DNA of 33,396 nt from assembly GCA_024697785.1 (NCBI GenBank), contig JAILEU010000038.1:1-33396 (forward strand), written 5' to 3'. Under the pieces are notes generated by a model that saw nothing but the letters and a program-made list of their open reading frames with translations, searched no databases and was not told the origin of the DNA. Origin of the DNA: Bacteroidaceae bacterium. Its GTDB lineage: Bacteria; Bacteroidota; Bacteroidia; Bacteroidales; Bacteroidaceae. Positions 9,269-16,233 of this stretch are shown here, piece after piece (positions within the stretch are counted from its first letter, which is position 1; each line of letters starts with the position of its first letter). Made by a program: the position numbers and the translations under genes.

Positions 9269-9835
9269 TCAGATTCTGTTGTCCAGTTGGCTTACCAACT
9301 CCTTGAAGAGGTCGATGGTCTTGATGCGGAATTTGCTTGTGGCACGCAGAAGCTTGGTTTTCGATGCGTTGAAGCTCTGTTCGTCTGTAATCCATTCTTC
9401 GGCTGTGAAGCGCTGTCCCCCGTCGCGCTCTTCCTCATACCAGTACTTGATGCGCGTCATCCTCAGCGTGATGCCCTTTTCGGCGGGAGCAATCTCCAGC
9501 AGGTAATTGATGCGTGAGCGGTCGAGCTCGAACCATCTTTTCTTAAAGACGATATATTCCTCGGCCTGCAGCACCATGTGGTAGTTCGTGTCGTCCTGCT
9601 CGATGGTTTTGCAGCTGATGACGGTAGGCTGGACGAAGCGCTCTGCCGCCCATTTCTGGGCAATGGCATAGGCCCACTTGACCTCCATCCCCTCGGGGAT
9701 GCTGATGGTTTGTTCGAAGGTAACGCGGTTGTTGACAACGGGTACGGCGCCGAGTCCATATCGGGCGTCAACCTGTGCAAAGCTGCCGACACAGGTCAGC
9801 AGAGCCAGCACGATAAGGGTGAGTTTCTTCTTCAT
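9269..9835 (-). CDS. Secreted DUF4468-type protein
   Basis: Counted from the ATG at 9835 the product has 188 residues. It has a signal peptide (MKKKLTLIVLALLTCVGSFAQ, cleavage near residue 20) and a periplasmic domain with strands such as RVTFEQTISIPEGMEV and YHMVLQAEEYIVFKKRWF. The pattern resembles DUF4468 (TBP-like fold) proteins of Bacteroidota, which are of unknown function; the assignment is from memory. A longer frame reaches 9904, but it would start upstream of or inside the promoter at 9862-9893, so the ATG at 9835 (or 9841) is preferred. It is the first gene of a four-gene operon with the small membrane protein, the porin and the oxidoreductase. Confidence 0.75.
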   Translation of the reverse strand: MKKKLTLIVLALLTCVGSFAQVDARYGLGAVPVVNNRVTFEQTISIPEGMEVKWAYAIAQKWAAERFVQPTVISCKTIEQDDTNYHMVLQAEEYIVFKKRWFELDRSRINYLLEIAPAEKGITLRMTRIKYWYEEERDGGQRFTAEEWITDEQSFNASKTKLLRATSKFRIKTIDLFKELVSQLDNRI

Positions 9836-9859
9836 AGTCATCCAATTTTTGTAACAGAT

Positions 9860-9930
9860 TGCAAAGATAGTGCAAGGCGAGAGATAATGCAAATTTATTT
9901 GCAATTATCCGAGCCGCAGCCTATATAAAA
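9860..9930 (-). repeat. 71-bp duplicated promoter cassette, copy 1
   Basis: This block is identical at 70 of 71 positions to 25585-25655 in the opposite orientation. It spans the -33 and -7 elements plus about 40 bp upstream, and stops 2 bp after the -7 box, so only promoter DNA is duplicated. Flanking bases diverge at once. Confidence 0.9.
9862..9893 (-). promoter_or_regulatory. Promoter of the DUF4468-porin operon (copy 1 of a duplicated promoter)
   Basis: On the minus strand TTTG (9890-9893), 20 bases, TATCTTTG (9862-9869) is a full consensus promoter. It is embedded in a 71-bp block that recurs, inverted, at 25585-25655. An inverted repeat, TGCAAAT-AA-ATTTGCA, overlaps the -33 box and could be an operator. 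Confidence 0.8.
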
Positions 9931-9948
9931 GTGGTCAATTTTCGCTGT

Positions 9949-11460
9949 TCACTTCTCCTCTGGCGGGAGGAAGAGCTGGATGTCGCTCAGCAGGGGGCAG
10001 GCGACGGGGCTGTGGACGGTGACGCGTAGGGCGCGGGCCTCGATATCCTCGGGGAGGCGCAGCAGCCGCTGCGGGCCGACGGTTGTGCCGGCGGCGATGG
10101 GCTGCCACTCGCCGGCTGTGGTAAGGGCTTCGACATGGAAGGTGTCGATGCGCTGGCCGAGCTTGATGGGTTCACGCAGCCGCAGACGGTAGAGGGGGGC
10201 AGGGTGGCGCAGCTTCATGGTGAGCGTCGCCTCGCGCACGTCGTCGCGGGTGGCCCAGTAGGTGCCGGGCTCGCCGTCGCATGCCAGGCGTGCGTCAAAG
10301 CCGCGACGTTGGTCGGTGGCACGGCACGACTTCACCTCGGCAGCGGGCAGCGGGCGGCTGAACTCGCGTGCCAGTGCCTGGCCGAACGCCACAAGGCGGG
10401 CTGAGTCGGTGGGGTGGATGAGGCCCTCCTTGGTGGAAGGGACGTTGAGGATGAGGTTTGAGCCGCGGCCCACAGAGGTGTAGTAGATGTCCATGAGCTG
10501 TTCGACGGTCTTGACGCGGTTGTCCTCGCGTTGGTGGTAGAACCATCCCGGGCGGATGGAGACATCGACCTCGGCCGGTACCCAGTGCGTGCCGCCCATC
10601 TGGCCGTGGCGCAGGGCGTTGCCGTCGGCATGTCCTGGGGCGAAGTCCCCCCGGTTGAGCGTGGCCCAGTTGGTCTCGCCCACGTTGCCGCTCTCGTTGC
10701 CGCACCAGCGGGTGTCGGGTCCGCCGTCGCTGAAGATGCAAGCGCTGGGCTGCAGCTGGCGGATGAGGGTGTCGGTGGTAGCCCAGTCATAGTAGGTGCG
10801 GTTGTCGATGGTGCGCCGCTCGCGCAGGCCTCCGTAGTAGCCGTCACCTCCGTTGGCGCCGTCCTGCCACACCTCGAAGATGGGTCCGTAGTGGGTGAGC
10901 AGCTCCTGCAACTGTCCGCGGAAGTAGGTGATGTAGTCTGGTGTGCCGTAGCGCAGGTCGTGGCGGTCCCAGGGTGAGAGATATACGCCGAACTTCAGTC
11001 CGGCACGTGCAGCCTCGCGGGCCACGTCGCCCACCACGTCGCCCTTGCCGTCGCGCCAGCTGCTGTGGGCGACGCTGTAGTCGGTGAGCTGCGAGGGCCA
11101 GAGGCAGAAGCCGTCGTGGTGCTTAGCCGTGAGGACGACGCCCTTCATGCCGGCTGCCTTCAGCACCTCCATCCACTGGCGGGGATTGTAGCGGGTCGGG
11201 TTAAACTCATCGGGCTCGGCATCGCCGTAGCCCCACTCCACGTCGCGGAACGTGGTGGTGGTGAAATGAATGAAGGCATACATCTGCATGTCGTGCCAGG
11301 CAAGCTGGCGCGCCGTGGGGAGAGCACCATAGGGGGCAGGGGCATCGGCTTTCTGACTGCCAGGGGTACCTGTGCAGCCGATGGCCATTAACGCCGCGAC
11401 AAGCGCCGGGGCGAGAAGCGAGAGGGGAGAGGAATGACTGTTTTTTCTCATGGGTTTCAT
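9949..11460 (-). CDS. Secreted alpha-L-fucosidase lipoprotein (GH29)
   Basis: A 503-residue lipoprotein. The signal peptide ends in the lipobox A-I-G-C with Cys29, so it is exported and lipid-anchored. The GH29 catalytic barrel spans about 45-370: KHHDGFCLWPS (113-123) is the substrate-binding histidine pair, FGVYLSPWDRHD (157-168) follows, and D200 in FEVWQDGANG is the expected nucleophile. Residues about 375-503 form a discoidin/F5-8-like beta domain (YWATRDD, LYRLRLREPIKLGQRIDTFHVE). It releases terminal fucose from glycans; linkage is not deducible. The promoter at 11475-11506 predicts a leader of only about 8 bases to the first ATG, so the second ATG (11451, MRKNSH) may be the true start. 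Confidence 0.9.
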   Translation of the reverse strand: MKPMRKNSHSSPLSLLAPALVAALMAIGCTGTPGSQKADAPAPYGALPTARQLAWHDMQMYAFIHFTTTTFRDVEWGYGDAEPDEFNPTRYNPRQWMEVLKAAGMKGVVLTAKHHDGFCLWPSQLTDYSVAHSSWRDGKGDVVGDVAREAARAGLKFGVYLSPWDRHDLRYGTPDYITYFRGQLQELLTHYGPIFEVWQDGANGGDGYYGGLRERRTIDNRTYYDWATTDTLIRQLQPSACIFSDGGPDTRWCGNESGNVGETNWATLNRGDFAPGHADGNALRHGQMGGTHWVPAEVDVSIRPGWFYHQREDNRVKTVEQLMDIYYTSVGRGSNLILNVPSTKEGLIHPTDSARLVAFGQALAREFSRPLPAAEVKSCRATDQRRGFDARLACDGEPGTYWATRDDVREATLTMKLRHPAPLYRLRLREPIKLGQRIDTFHVEALTTAGEWQPIAAGTTVGPQRLLRLPEDIEARALRVTVHSPVACPLLSDIQLFLPPEEK

Positions 11461-11474
11461 GTTTTATGCTGCCG

Positions 11475-11506
11475 CAAATGTAAGGCGAAAATGTCGGAAA
11501 AGCAAA
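11475..11506 (-). promoter_or_regulatory. Promoter of the GH29 gene
   Basis: On the minus strand TTTG (11503-11506), 20 bases, TACATTTG (11475-11482) matches the consensus exactly. It lies back to back with the GH31 promoter in a 111-bp divergent region. Confidence 0.75.
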
Positions 11507-11546
11507 TTTATATGGACTTTTCCTTTTTTTATCGTTCGGTTCGTCG

Positions 11547-11554
11547 TATTTTTG
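11547..11554 (+). promoter_or_regulatory. -7 element (TATTTTTG) for the GH31 gene
   Basis: A TAnnTTTG match lies 17 bp upstream of the ATG at 11572, with a T-rich -33 region (TTTT at about 11524-11527) 19 bp away. This supports the downstream ATG rather than starts nearer 11434. Confidence 0.6.
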
Positions 11555-11571
11555 CAAAAAAAATCAGGACT

Positions 11572-14091
11572 ATGAAACGGATTTCTTCTCTTCTTGCTCT
11601 CTTTTTTGCATTCGCGTATGCGGCTTTCGCCAGCCCTGCAGTTAGTGGCGCTCAGGCGGACGAATGGATGCCGTTCGGCGACGGACGCATCGCGGTGACT
11701 CCCGTGGCGCAGAATGCCGTGCGCATCCGCTATGCCGTGGGTGAGGTGAGCGACACGCTGCCCTCGTGGCTCTATCCCGCGCCCCTTGAGCGTGTCGCCT
11801 CGGCTGCCGTCACCTGCGACGTCGATGCTGCCCGGCAGGTGGTGACGGTACGCGACGCAGCGGGCAAGGCCGTCTTCACGGCTGTCCGCCACCGGTTTGC
11901 CGACGGCGATGCCACGCTGGCCATAGCCTCGCCCGAGGACGAATGTCTTTTCGGGCTGGGACAGTTTCAGGACGGCTATACCAATGTGCGCGGTCTGACG
12001 CGACGGCTGACGCAGGTGAACACGCAGATTTCCATCCCCATGCTGCTGTCGAGCAAGGGCTATGGCGTGCTGTGGAACAACTATGGGCTGGTTGACTTCA
12101 ACCCTGCCACACATCGCGTCCCTTTGGCTAAGAGCGGCGGGGCAGGGCAGCGCGAGGTGGTGCATGCGACCTCGACGGCGGGCGACAGGCGCGAGGTGCG
12201 CCAGCGCCACATCTTCGAGGGTGTCATCGAGATTGCCGAGCCGGGCGACTATGCGCTGATGCTCGACGTCGGGCAGAAGATGGCCCGCCGGCATAACCTC
12301 AGCGTCGATGGTCAGACGGTCATCGACATGCAGAACGTCTGGCTGCCGCCCACTGCATCGGTTATCGTCACGCTGACGGCAGGGCGTCACACGCTGTCGG
12401 CCGAGCTCTCTGACGGCGACCGCCCGACGGTGGACTTCCGGAGGGTGACGGACGAGACGGTGCTCCACTCGCCTGTCGCAGGTGCGGTGGACTACACGGT
12501 GTTCGTCGGCACGCCCGACGAAATCATCGCCACCTATCGCAGCCTCACGGGTCGCGCGCCCCTGATGCCCGTCTGGGCGCTGGGCTACATCCATTGCCGC
12601 GAGCGGTTCCACTCGTCCGACGAGATTCTGCAGACCGCCACCCGCTTCCGCCGTGAGCAGCTGCCCACCGACGTCATCGTGCAGGACTGGCAGTACTGGG
12701 GCAAATATGGCTGGAACGCCATGCAGTTCGACGAAGGCTTCTATCCTGACCCGCGCGCGCTGACCGACAGCCTCCACCGGATGGGCATGCGTCTGATGCT
12801 GAGCGTGTGGTCAAAGATTGACAAGAACAGCGAGGTGGGGCGTGCGATGGCACGCAGCGGATACTACATCCCCGGCACCGACTGGATAGACTTCTTCAAT
12901 CCCGATGCTGCCGCTGCCTACTGGCAGAACTTCAGCCGAAGGCTTGTGCCGCTGGGCATCGATGCTTGGTGGCAGGATGCAACGGAGCCTGAGAACGACG
13001 ACCTGTCGGGACGCCGCGTGGCTGCCGGACGGTGGGACGGCGGGCTGGTGCGCAACGTCTATCCCCTGCTCGTGAACCAGACAGTCTATGAGGGGCTGCG
13101 CCGCGACAACCCGGCTGCACGCCCCATGATTCTCACACGCTGCGGCTTCCCCGGCATCCAGCGCTACGGCGCAGCCATGTGGAGCGGCGACGTGGGCAAC
13201 GACTGGGAAACGCTGCGCCGCCAGCTGGCAGCCGGTCTGGGGATGCAGGCCGCAGGCATACCGTGGTGGACATACGACGCCGGGGGGTTCTTCCGTCCCG
13301 GCAATCAGTACACCGATGCCGGCTACATCGAGCGTCTGCTCCGCTGGGTCGAGGCCAGCGTCTATCTACCCCTCATGCGCGTGCATGGCTACATGAGCAA
13401 CACCGAGCCGTGGAACTACGGTCCCGAGGCGCAGGAGGTCATCGCCGGCTGTCTGCGTGAGCGCTATCGCCTTTTACCTTATATATATAGCAACGCTGCC
13501 GCCGTCACGTTCGAGGGTTCGACGCTGATGCGCCCGCTGGTGTTCGACTTCGCCGGCGATGCCAAAGCGCTCAGCCAGCAGCACGAATGGATGTTCGGGC
13601 GTGCGCTGCTCGTCTGCCCCATCACCGAGCCCGCCGTCACCGAGTGGACGTGCTATCTGCCAGAAACCGCAGGCGGATGGTACGACTATCGTTCGGCGCG
13701 GCATTACGAGGGCGGACAGACGGTGACCGTCGCTGCTGACGCCGCCCATATCCCTGTCTTTGCCAAGGCTGGCAGCATCCTGCCCGTCGGTCCCGACCGT
13801 CAGTATTCGGCCGAGTCGTCTGACGGCACGCTCGAAATCCGCGTCTATCCCGGTGCCGATGCCGACTTCACGCTCTACGAGGACGACGGCGTCAGCAACG
13901 ACTACGAGCAGGGCCGCTGCGCGCGCATCACCTTCCACTGGGACGATGCCCGACGGCGCCTCCACGTCAGCCGTTGCGAAGGTCAGTACGACGGCATACC
14001 CAGGCGCCGCGTGTTCCGTGTCGTCATGCCCGACGGCAGCACGAAAACCGTACGCTATAAGGGACGCACCCTGAAGGTGAGGATGAAATAA
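11572..14091 (+). CDS. Secreted GH31 alpha-xylosidase / alpha-glucosidase
   Basis: An 839-residue exported enzyme beginning MKRISSLLALFFAFAYAAFA, a signal peptide cleaved near residue 20. Domains in order: N-terminal beta-sandwich (about 25-190); a PA14-like insert (about 200-295, IFEGVIEIAEPGDYALMLDV); the GH31 barrel (about 310-660) with IVQDWQYWGKYGWN, nucleophile D469 in WWQDATEPE and acid/base D540 in WSGDVGND; C-terminal sandwiches ending in a DUF5110-like region with YEDDGVSNDYEQG. The PA14 insert and the QDWQYWG motif are features of Bacteroides alpha-xylosidases of xyloglucan loci, so alpha-xylosidase is favoured, though alpha-glucosidase remains possible. Divergent from the GH29 fucosidase. 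Upstream in-frame ATGs were rejected because the signal peptide and promoter both fit 11572. Confidence 0.88.
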   Translation: MKRISSLLALFFAFAYAAFASPAVSGAQADEWMPFGDGRIAVTPVAQNAVRIRYAVGEVSDTLPSWLYPAPLERVASAAVTCDVDAARQVVTVRDAAGKAVFTAVRHRFADGDATLAIASPEDECLFGLGQFQDGYTNVRGLTRRLTQVNTQISIPMLLSSKGYGVLWNNYGLVDFNPATHRVPLAKSGGAGQREVVHATSTAGDRREVRQRHIFEGVIEIAEPGDYALMLDVGQKMARRHNLSVDGQTVIDMQNVWLPPTASVIVTLTAGRHTLSAELSDGDRPTVDFRRVTDETVLHSPVAGAVDYTVFVGTPDEIIATYRSLTGRAPLMPVWALGYIHCRERFHSSDEILQTATRFRREQLPTDVIVQDWQYWGKYGWNAMQFDEGFYPDPRALTDSLHRMGMRLMLSVWSKIDKNSEVGRAMARSGYYIPGTDWIDFFNPDAAAAYWQNFSRRLVPLGIDAWWQDATEPENDDLSGRRVAAGRWDGGLVRNVYPLLVNQTVYEGLRRDNPAARPMILTRCGFPGIQRYGAAMWSGDVGNDWETLRRQLAAGLGMQAAGIPWWTYDAGGFFRPGNQYTDAGYIERLLRWVEASVYLPLMRVHGYMSNTEPWNYGPEAQEVIAGCLRERYRLLPYIYSNAAAVTFEGSTLMRPLVFDFAGDAKALSQQHEWMFGRALLVCPITEPAVTEWTCYLPETAGGWYDYRSARHYEGGQTVTVAADAAHIPVFAKAGSILPVGPDRQYSAESSDGTLEIRVYPGADADFTLYEDDGVSNDYEQGRCARITFHWDDARRRLHVSRCEGQYDGIPRRRVFRVVMPDGSTKTVRYKGRTLKVRMK

Positions 14092-14141
14092 GGCATACCC
14101 TTTACCTATGGAGGAAAATCATAGTTAAAATTCAAAAAAAA

Positions 14142-14173
14142 TTTGCATTTTCGTTTCTTTTGCCCTACCTTTG
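14142..14173 (+). promoter_or_regulatory. Promoter of tRNA-Ser
   Basis: TTTG (14142-14145), 20 bases, TACCTTTG (14166-14173) matches the consensus. It lies 14 bp before the tRNA and shares the AATTTGCATT start and TTTGCAG end with the duplicated promoter cassette. Confidence 0.75.
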
Positions 14174-14187
14174 CAGCGTCCAAATAA

Positions 14188-14274
14188 GGAAAGATGCCGG
14201 AGTGGACGAACGGACCGCACTCGAAATGCGGCGTACGGGTAACCGTACCGGGGGTTCGAATCCCTCTCTTTCCG
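14188..14274 (+). tRNA. tRNA-Ser (anticodon CGA)
   Basis: An 87-nt class II tRNA. The 7-bp acceptor stem pairs GGAAAGA with TCTTTCC and has discriminator G. The anticodon loop CTCGAAA gives anticodon CGA, reading UCG. A long variable arm (GTACGGGTAACCGTAC) and the GGTTCGAATCC T-arm identify tRNA-Ser. CCA is not encoded. It marks the left edge of the AT-rich accessory island, a usual target for tyrosine integrases. Confidence 0.95.
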
Positions 14275-14290
14275 CTCATCACAATCAAAA

Positions 14291-14319
14291 GAAGCCATTA
14301 CCCCGATGAGGGGTGCTTC
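14291..14319 (+). terminator. Hairpin after tRNA-Ser
   Basis: GAAGC (14291-14295) pairs with GCTTC (14315-14319), and inside it ACCCC with GGGGT around GATGA. There is no long T tract; it could end the tRNA transcript. The rest of 14320-14478 is AT-rich and non-coding apart from the integrase-upstream repeat. Confidence 0.45.
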
Positions 14320-14397
14320 CGAACCCTTCCCTTCAAAACTACATACTTTAGGATAGTGTAAAAACTATTACACATTAATTACACCTTTTCTGGAAAG

Positions 14398-14459
14398 TTC
14401 CCACTTTGTGTGTTTTTTTTCCCAAAGTCAGTAATCTAATATCACTTTTAACAATGATT
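14398..14459 (+). repeat. Integrase-upstream-like sequence, left copy
   Basis: TTCCCACTTTG at 14398 and TTTTAACAATGATT at 14446 recur with similar spacing (48 against 45 bp) at 24789 and 24834 in the same orientation, with T-rich sequence between. Such sequence commonly precedes tyrosine integrase genes in Bacteroidota (from memory). Here it runs almost directly into the truncated integrase. Confidence 0.5.
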
Positions 14460-14478
14460 AACAAATTACCGCAAATAA

Positions 14479-15159
14479 CCCTTATATAAAATAGGAGACA
14501 TACAGCCCTACAGCAGATGGAACAACTACCACAGGTTCCTCAATTCATTCATCAAGGATGCCATAGACGAAGGGCTTATCAGAAGGAATCCCTATAACTG
14601 GATAAACCTTGCAAGGAGCAATCAGGAACCTATGATAGAGAGATACCTTACACCTGATGAGTTTCATAGACTAAGGGAGGCTGTAATGCCCACAAAGAGC
14701 ATTGAAAGAGTAAGGGATGTCTTTGTGTTCCAGACATACACCTGCTTAAGCTATACAGACCTCAGGTACTTTGACTTTAAGAAAGTAAGCATGGTAAGGG
14801 ACATGATGGTCTATACAGGCAAGAGAAACAAGACAGGAAGTCCCTTTACTATACCACTTCTTCAGCCAGCACTTGATATCCTTGACAAGTACAACAAGAA
14901 GCTTCCTGTCATAAGCAATGTGAAGTACAATGACTATCTGAAGGTAGTTGCACAGACAGCAGGGATAGACAAGCCCGTGAGTACACACTGGGCAAGGCAT
15001 ACAGGTGCTACCTTGCTGCTTAATGAGGGAGTACCCATGCAGATAGTAAGCAGGATATGCGGGCATTCATCAACCAAGATGACAGAGAAAGTCTATGCTA
15101 AGCTGCTTGATGAGACTGTTGTAGATGCAATCAAAAACAAAGAATTAAATCTGAAATAA
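14479..15159 (+). pseudogene. Tyrosine recombinase/integrase lacking its N-terminus
   Basis: The open frame runs from just after a TAA at 14476 to 15159 with no start codon until 14632. Codons from about 14491 encode part of the core-binding domain (SRWNNYHRFLNSFIKDAIDE). The catalytic domain is complete: counted from the ATG at 14632, H119 and R122 in HWARH, H145 in GHSST and Y155 in KVYAKL, plus a YTGKRNKTG hairpin lysine. The first catalytic arginine is replaced by Ser in TCLSYTDL, as in some Bacteroides integrases such as IntDOT. About 130 N-terminal residues (arm-binding region) that should precede this are missing and the upstream non-coding region abuts directly, indicating an internal deletion. 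The 175-residue frame from 14632 might still be expressed but should lack DNA-arm binding. Confidence 0.8.
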
Positions 15160-15163
15160 TAGA

Positions 15164-15197
15164 AATCGGCGGTAAACCAGGGTATTTATCGCCGATT
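15164..15197 (+). terminator. Terminator after the integrase remnant
   Basis: A 13-bp stem (15164-15176 with 15185-15197) with one G-U pair closes on an 8-base loop and is followed by an ATTATTATATTT run. Between here and 15281 there is only a possible 18-codon plus-strand coding scrap (about 15213-15268) of unknown origin. Confidence 0.65.
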
Positions 15198-15280
15198 ATT
15201 ATATTTCATTCTTGGAAAATCAATTTAAGGCAGCTGTGGAGGAGAATAAAAGATATGGAGCTTGATTAGTTACTGGGTGG

Positions 15281-15559
15281 CTACAGACGTCTTCGACTGC
15301 TCTCAGAATGTGTATCCTCAATCCTATCATAGAAAGCCCCATTAAAGCCTCCACCTTCACTATACTTCTTAGCTAGCTGTACAAGAGGGCCTCCAAGTGA
15401 TTTTTCTGGGGTAAAGTTATTATACATAGAATCTATATCAGGAGTTTTTCCTTCTGGATAGAATCTGGTGTAATATTCGAAAGGTCTGCCTATTTGTATA
15501 ATTGGTTTATCATTACCAGAACCAAACGGATCAAGATCAAACTTATCATATATAGACAT
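15281..15559 (-). CDS. Fragment of a phage-like structural or effector protein
   Basis: A 92-residue frame starting MSIYDKFDLDPFGSGNDKP. Compatible sequence continues upstream in the same frame to about 15634 (GTYTLSVPADKSF) without a start codon before a TAA, so the ATG at 15559 is probably internal to an older, longer gene. Near its end it carries KKYSEGGGF, a glycine-rich motif echoed by YNEFADGGGF in the lysozyme-ART protein at 16234. The frame stops at TAG; four codons later there is a TAA. I do not recognise a domain. It may be a displaced C-terminal cassette left behind when the neighbouring effector exchanged its tail. Expression is doubtful. Confidence 0.5.
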   Translation of the reverse strand: MSIYDKFDLDPFGSGNDKPIIQIGRPFEYYTRFYPEGKTPDIDSMYNNFTPEKSLGGPLVQLAKKYSEGGGFNGAFYDRIEDTHSESSRRRL

Positions 15560-15703
15560 AAATGACTTGTCGGCAGGAACACTGAGAGTATAAGTTCCAA
15601 GAGACGGTTCAGACTTAATATTTTCCTTCTTATCTATTTAGGCCTTAATAAATAGACTATATCATCTTAATAACTATCACCTAAAAAGAATACTGGGGCT
15701 CCC

Positions 15704-15718
15704 GCAGCCTTCGGCTGC
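15704..15718. terminator. Short GC hairpin downstream of the putative immunity gene
   Basis: GCAGCC-TTC-GGCTGC is a perfect 6-bp hairpin in otherwise AT-rich, gene-free sequence (15640-15805), about 90 bp beyond the stop of the minus-strand gene. It lacks an adjacent T run on either strand, so terminator activity is uncertain. Confidence 0.35.
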
Positions 15719-15805
15719 TTAAACAGATACCAACCTTAATATCTAGTCTTAAAAGATTGAGATATAATTATTTATATCTGAGTACCCAAATAAGTAAGTT
15801 TTAAC

Positions 15806-16213
15806 CTACTTATTTTCCAGATATTCTAAAACTATTTTATCCCACTGTTCATACAAATCCTCTTCTTCTAAACAATTTATTCTATTTTTTATTTTTTTGT
15901 ATAAAGATTCTCTAACAATCAAATAATTACCTGCCCCCATATAAAAACCTTTCCAATTAGAGCATCCTTTGCAATCAAATATGTTAAAACTACACTTATC
16001 TAAAAACGGAAAAATTGTATATACAGCATCCAATGAAATACTCCCGTCTAAATAATTAGCATGATATATTTTTGAACTAAAAGATATTAAATACAATCCT
16101 CCAGCCTCGCCCATTGCTCCAGAGGAAGCAAAAGACAAGGCTGCAACATTTAAATCTAAATAATCTAAATAGTTATTATCATTTATTTCAATAATATTCC
16201 TTATCTCTTCCAT
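15806..16213 (-). CDS. Putative immunity protein of the lysozyme-ART effector
   Basis: A 135-residue, acidic, soluble protein with no signal peptide. It contains AALSFASSGAMGEAGGLYLIS (25-45) followed by KIYHANYLDGSISLDAVYTIFPFLD, a pattern I associate with small stand-alone Bacteroidota proteins found next to toxins; no family name is claimed. The key evidence is position: it starts 20 bp after the stop of the lysozyme-ART gene on the same strand and is the last gene before a hairpin, the usual place for a cognate immunity gene. If so, it would bind the ART domain inside the cytoplasm. The function is inference. Its stop codon is TAG. Confidence 0.55.
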   Translation of the reverse strand: MEEIRNIIEINDNNYLDYLDLNVAALSFASSGAMGEAGGLYLISFSSKIYHANYLDGSISLDAVYTIFPFLDKCSFNIFDCKGCSNWKGFYMGAGNYLIVRESLYKKIKNRINCLEEEDLYEQWDKIVLEYLENK

Positions 16214-16233
16214 ATTTTAAGGCTACCAAAATA

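Noticed and set aside
11434..11571. N-terminal extension of the GH31 enzyme
   Set aside because: It would cover the GH29 promoter and its own -7 element and bury the signal peptide.
14106..14288. Minus-strand 60-codon frame across tRNA-Ser
   Set aside because: It is the antisense of the tRNA; such frames are a well-known false call.
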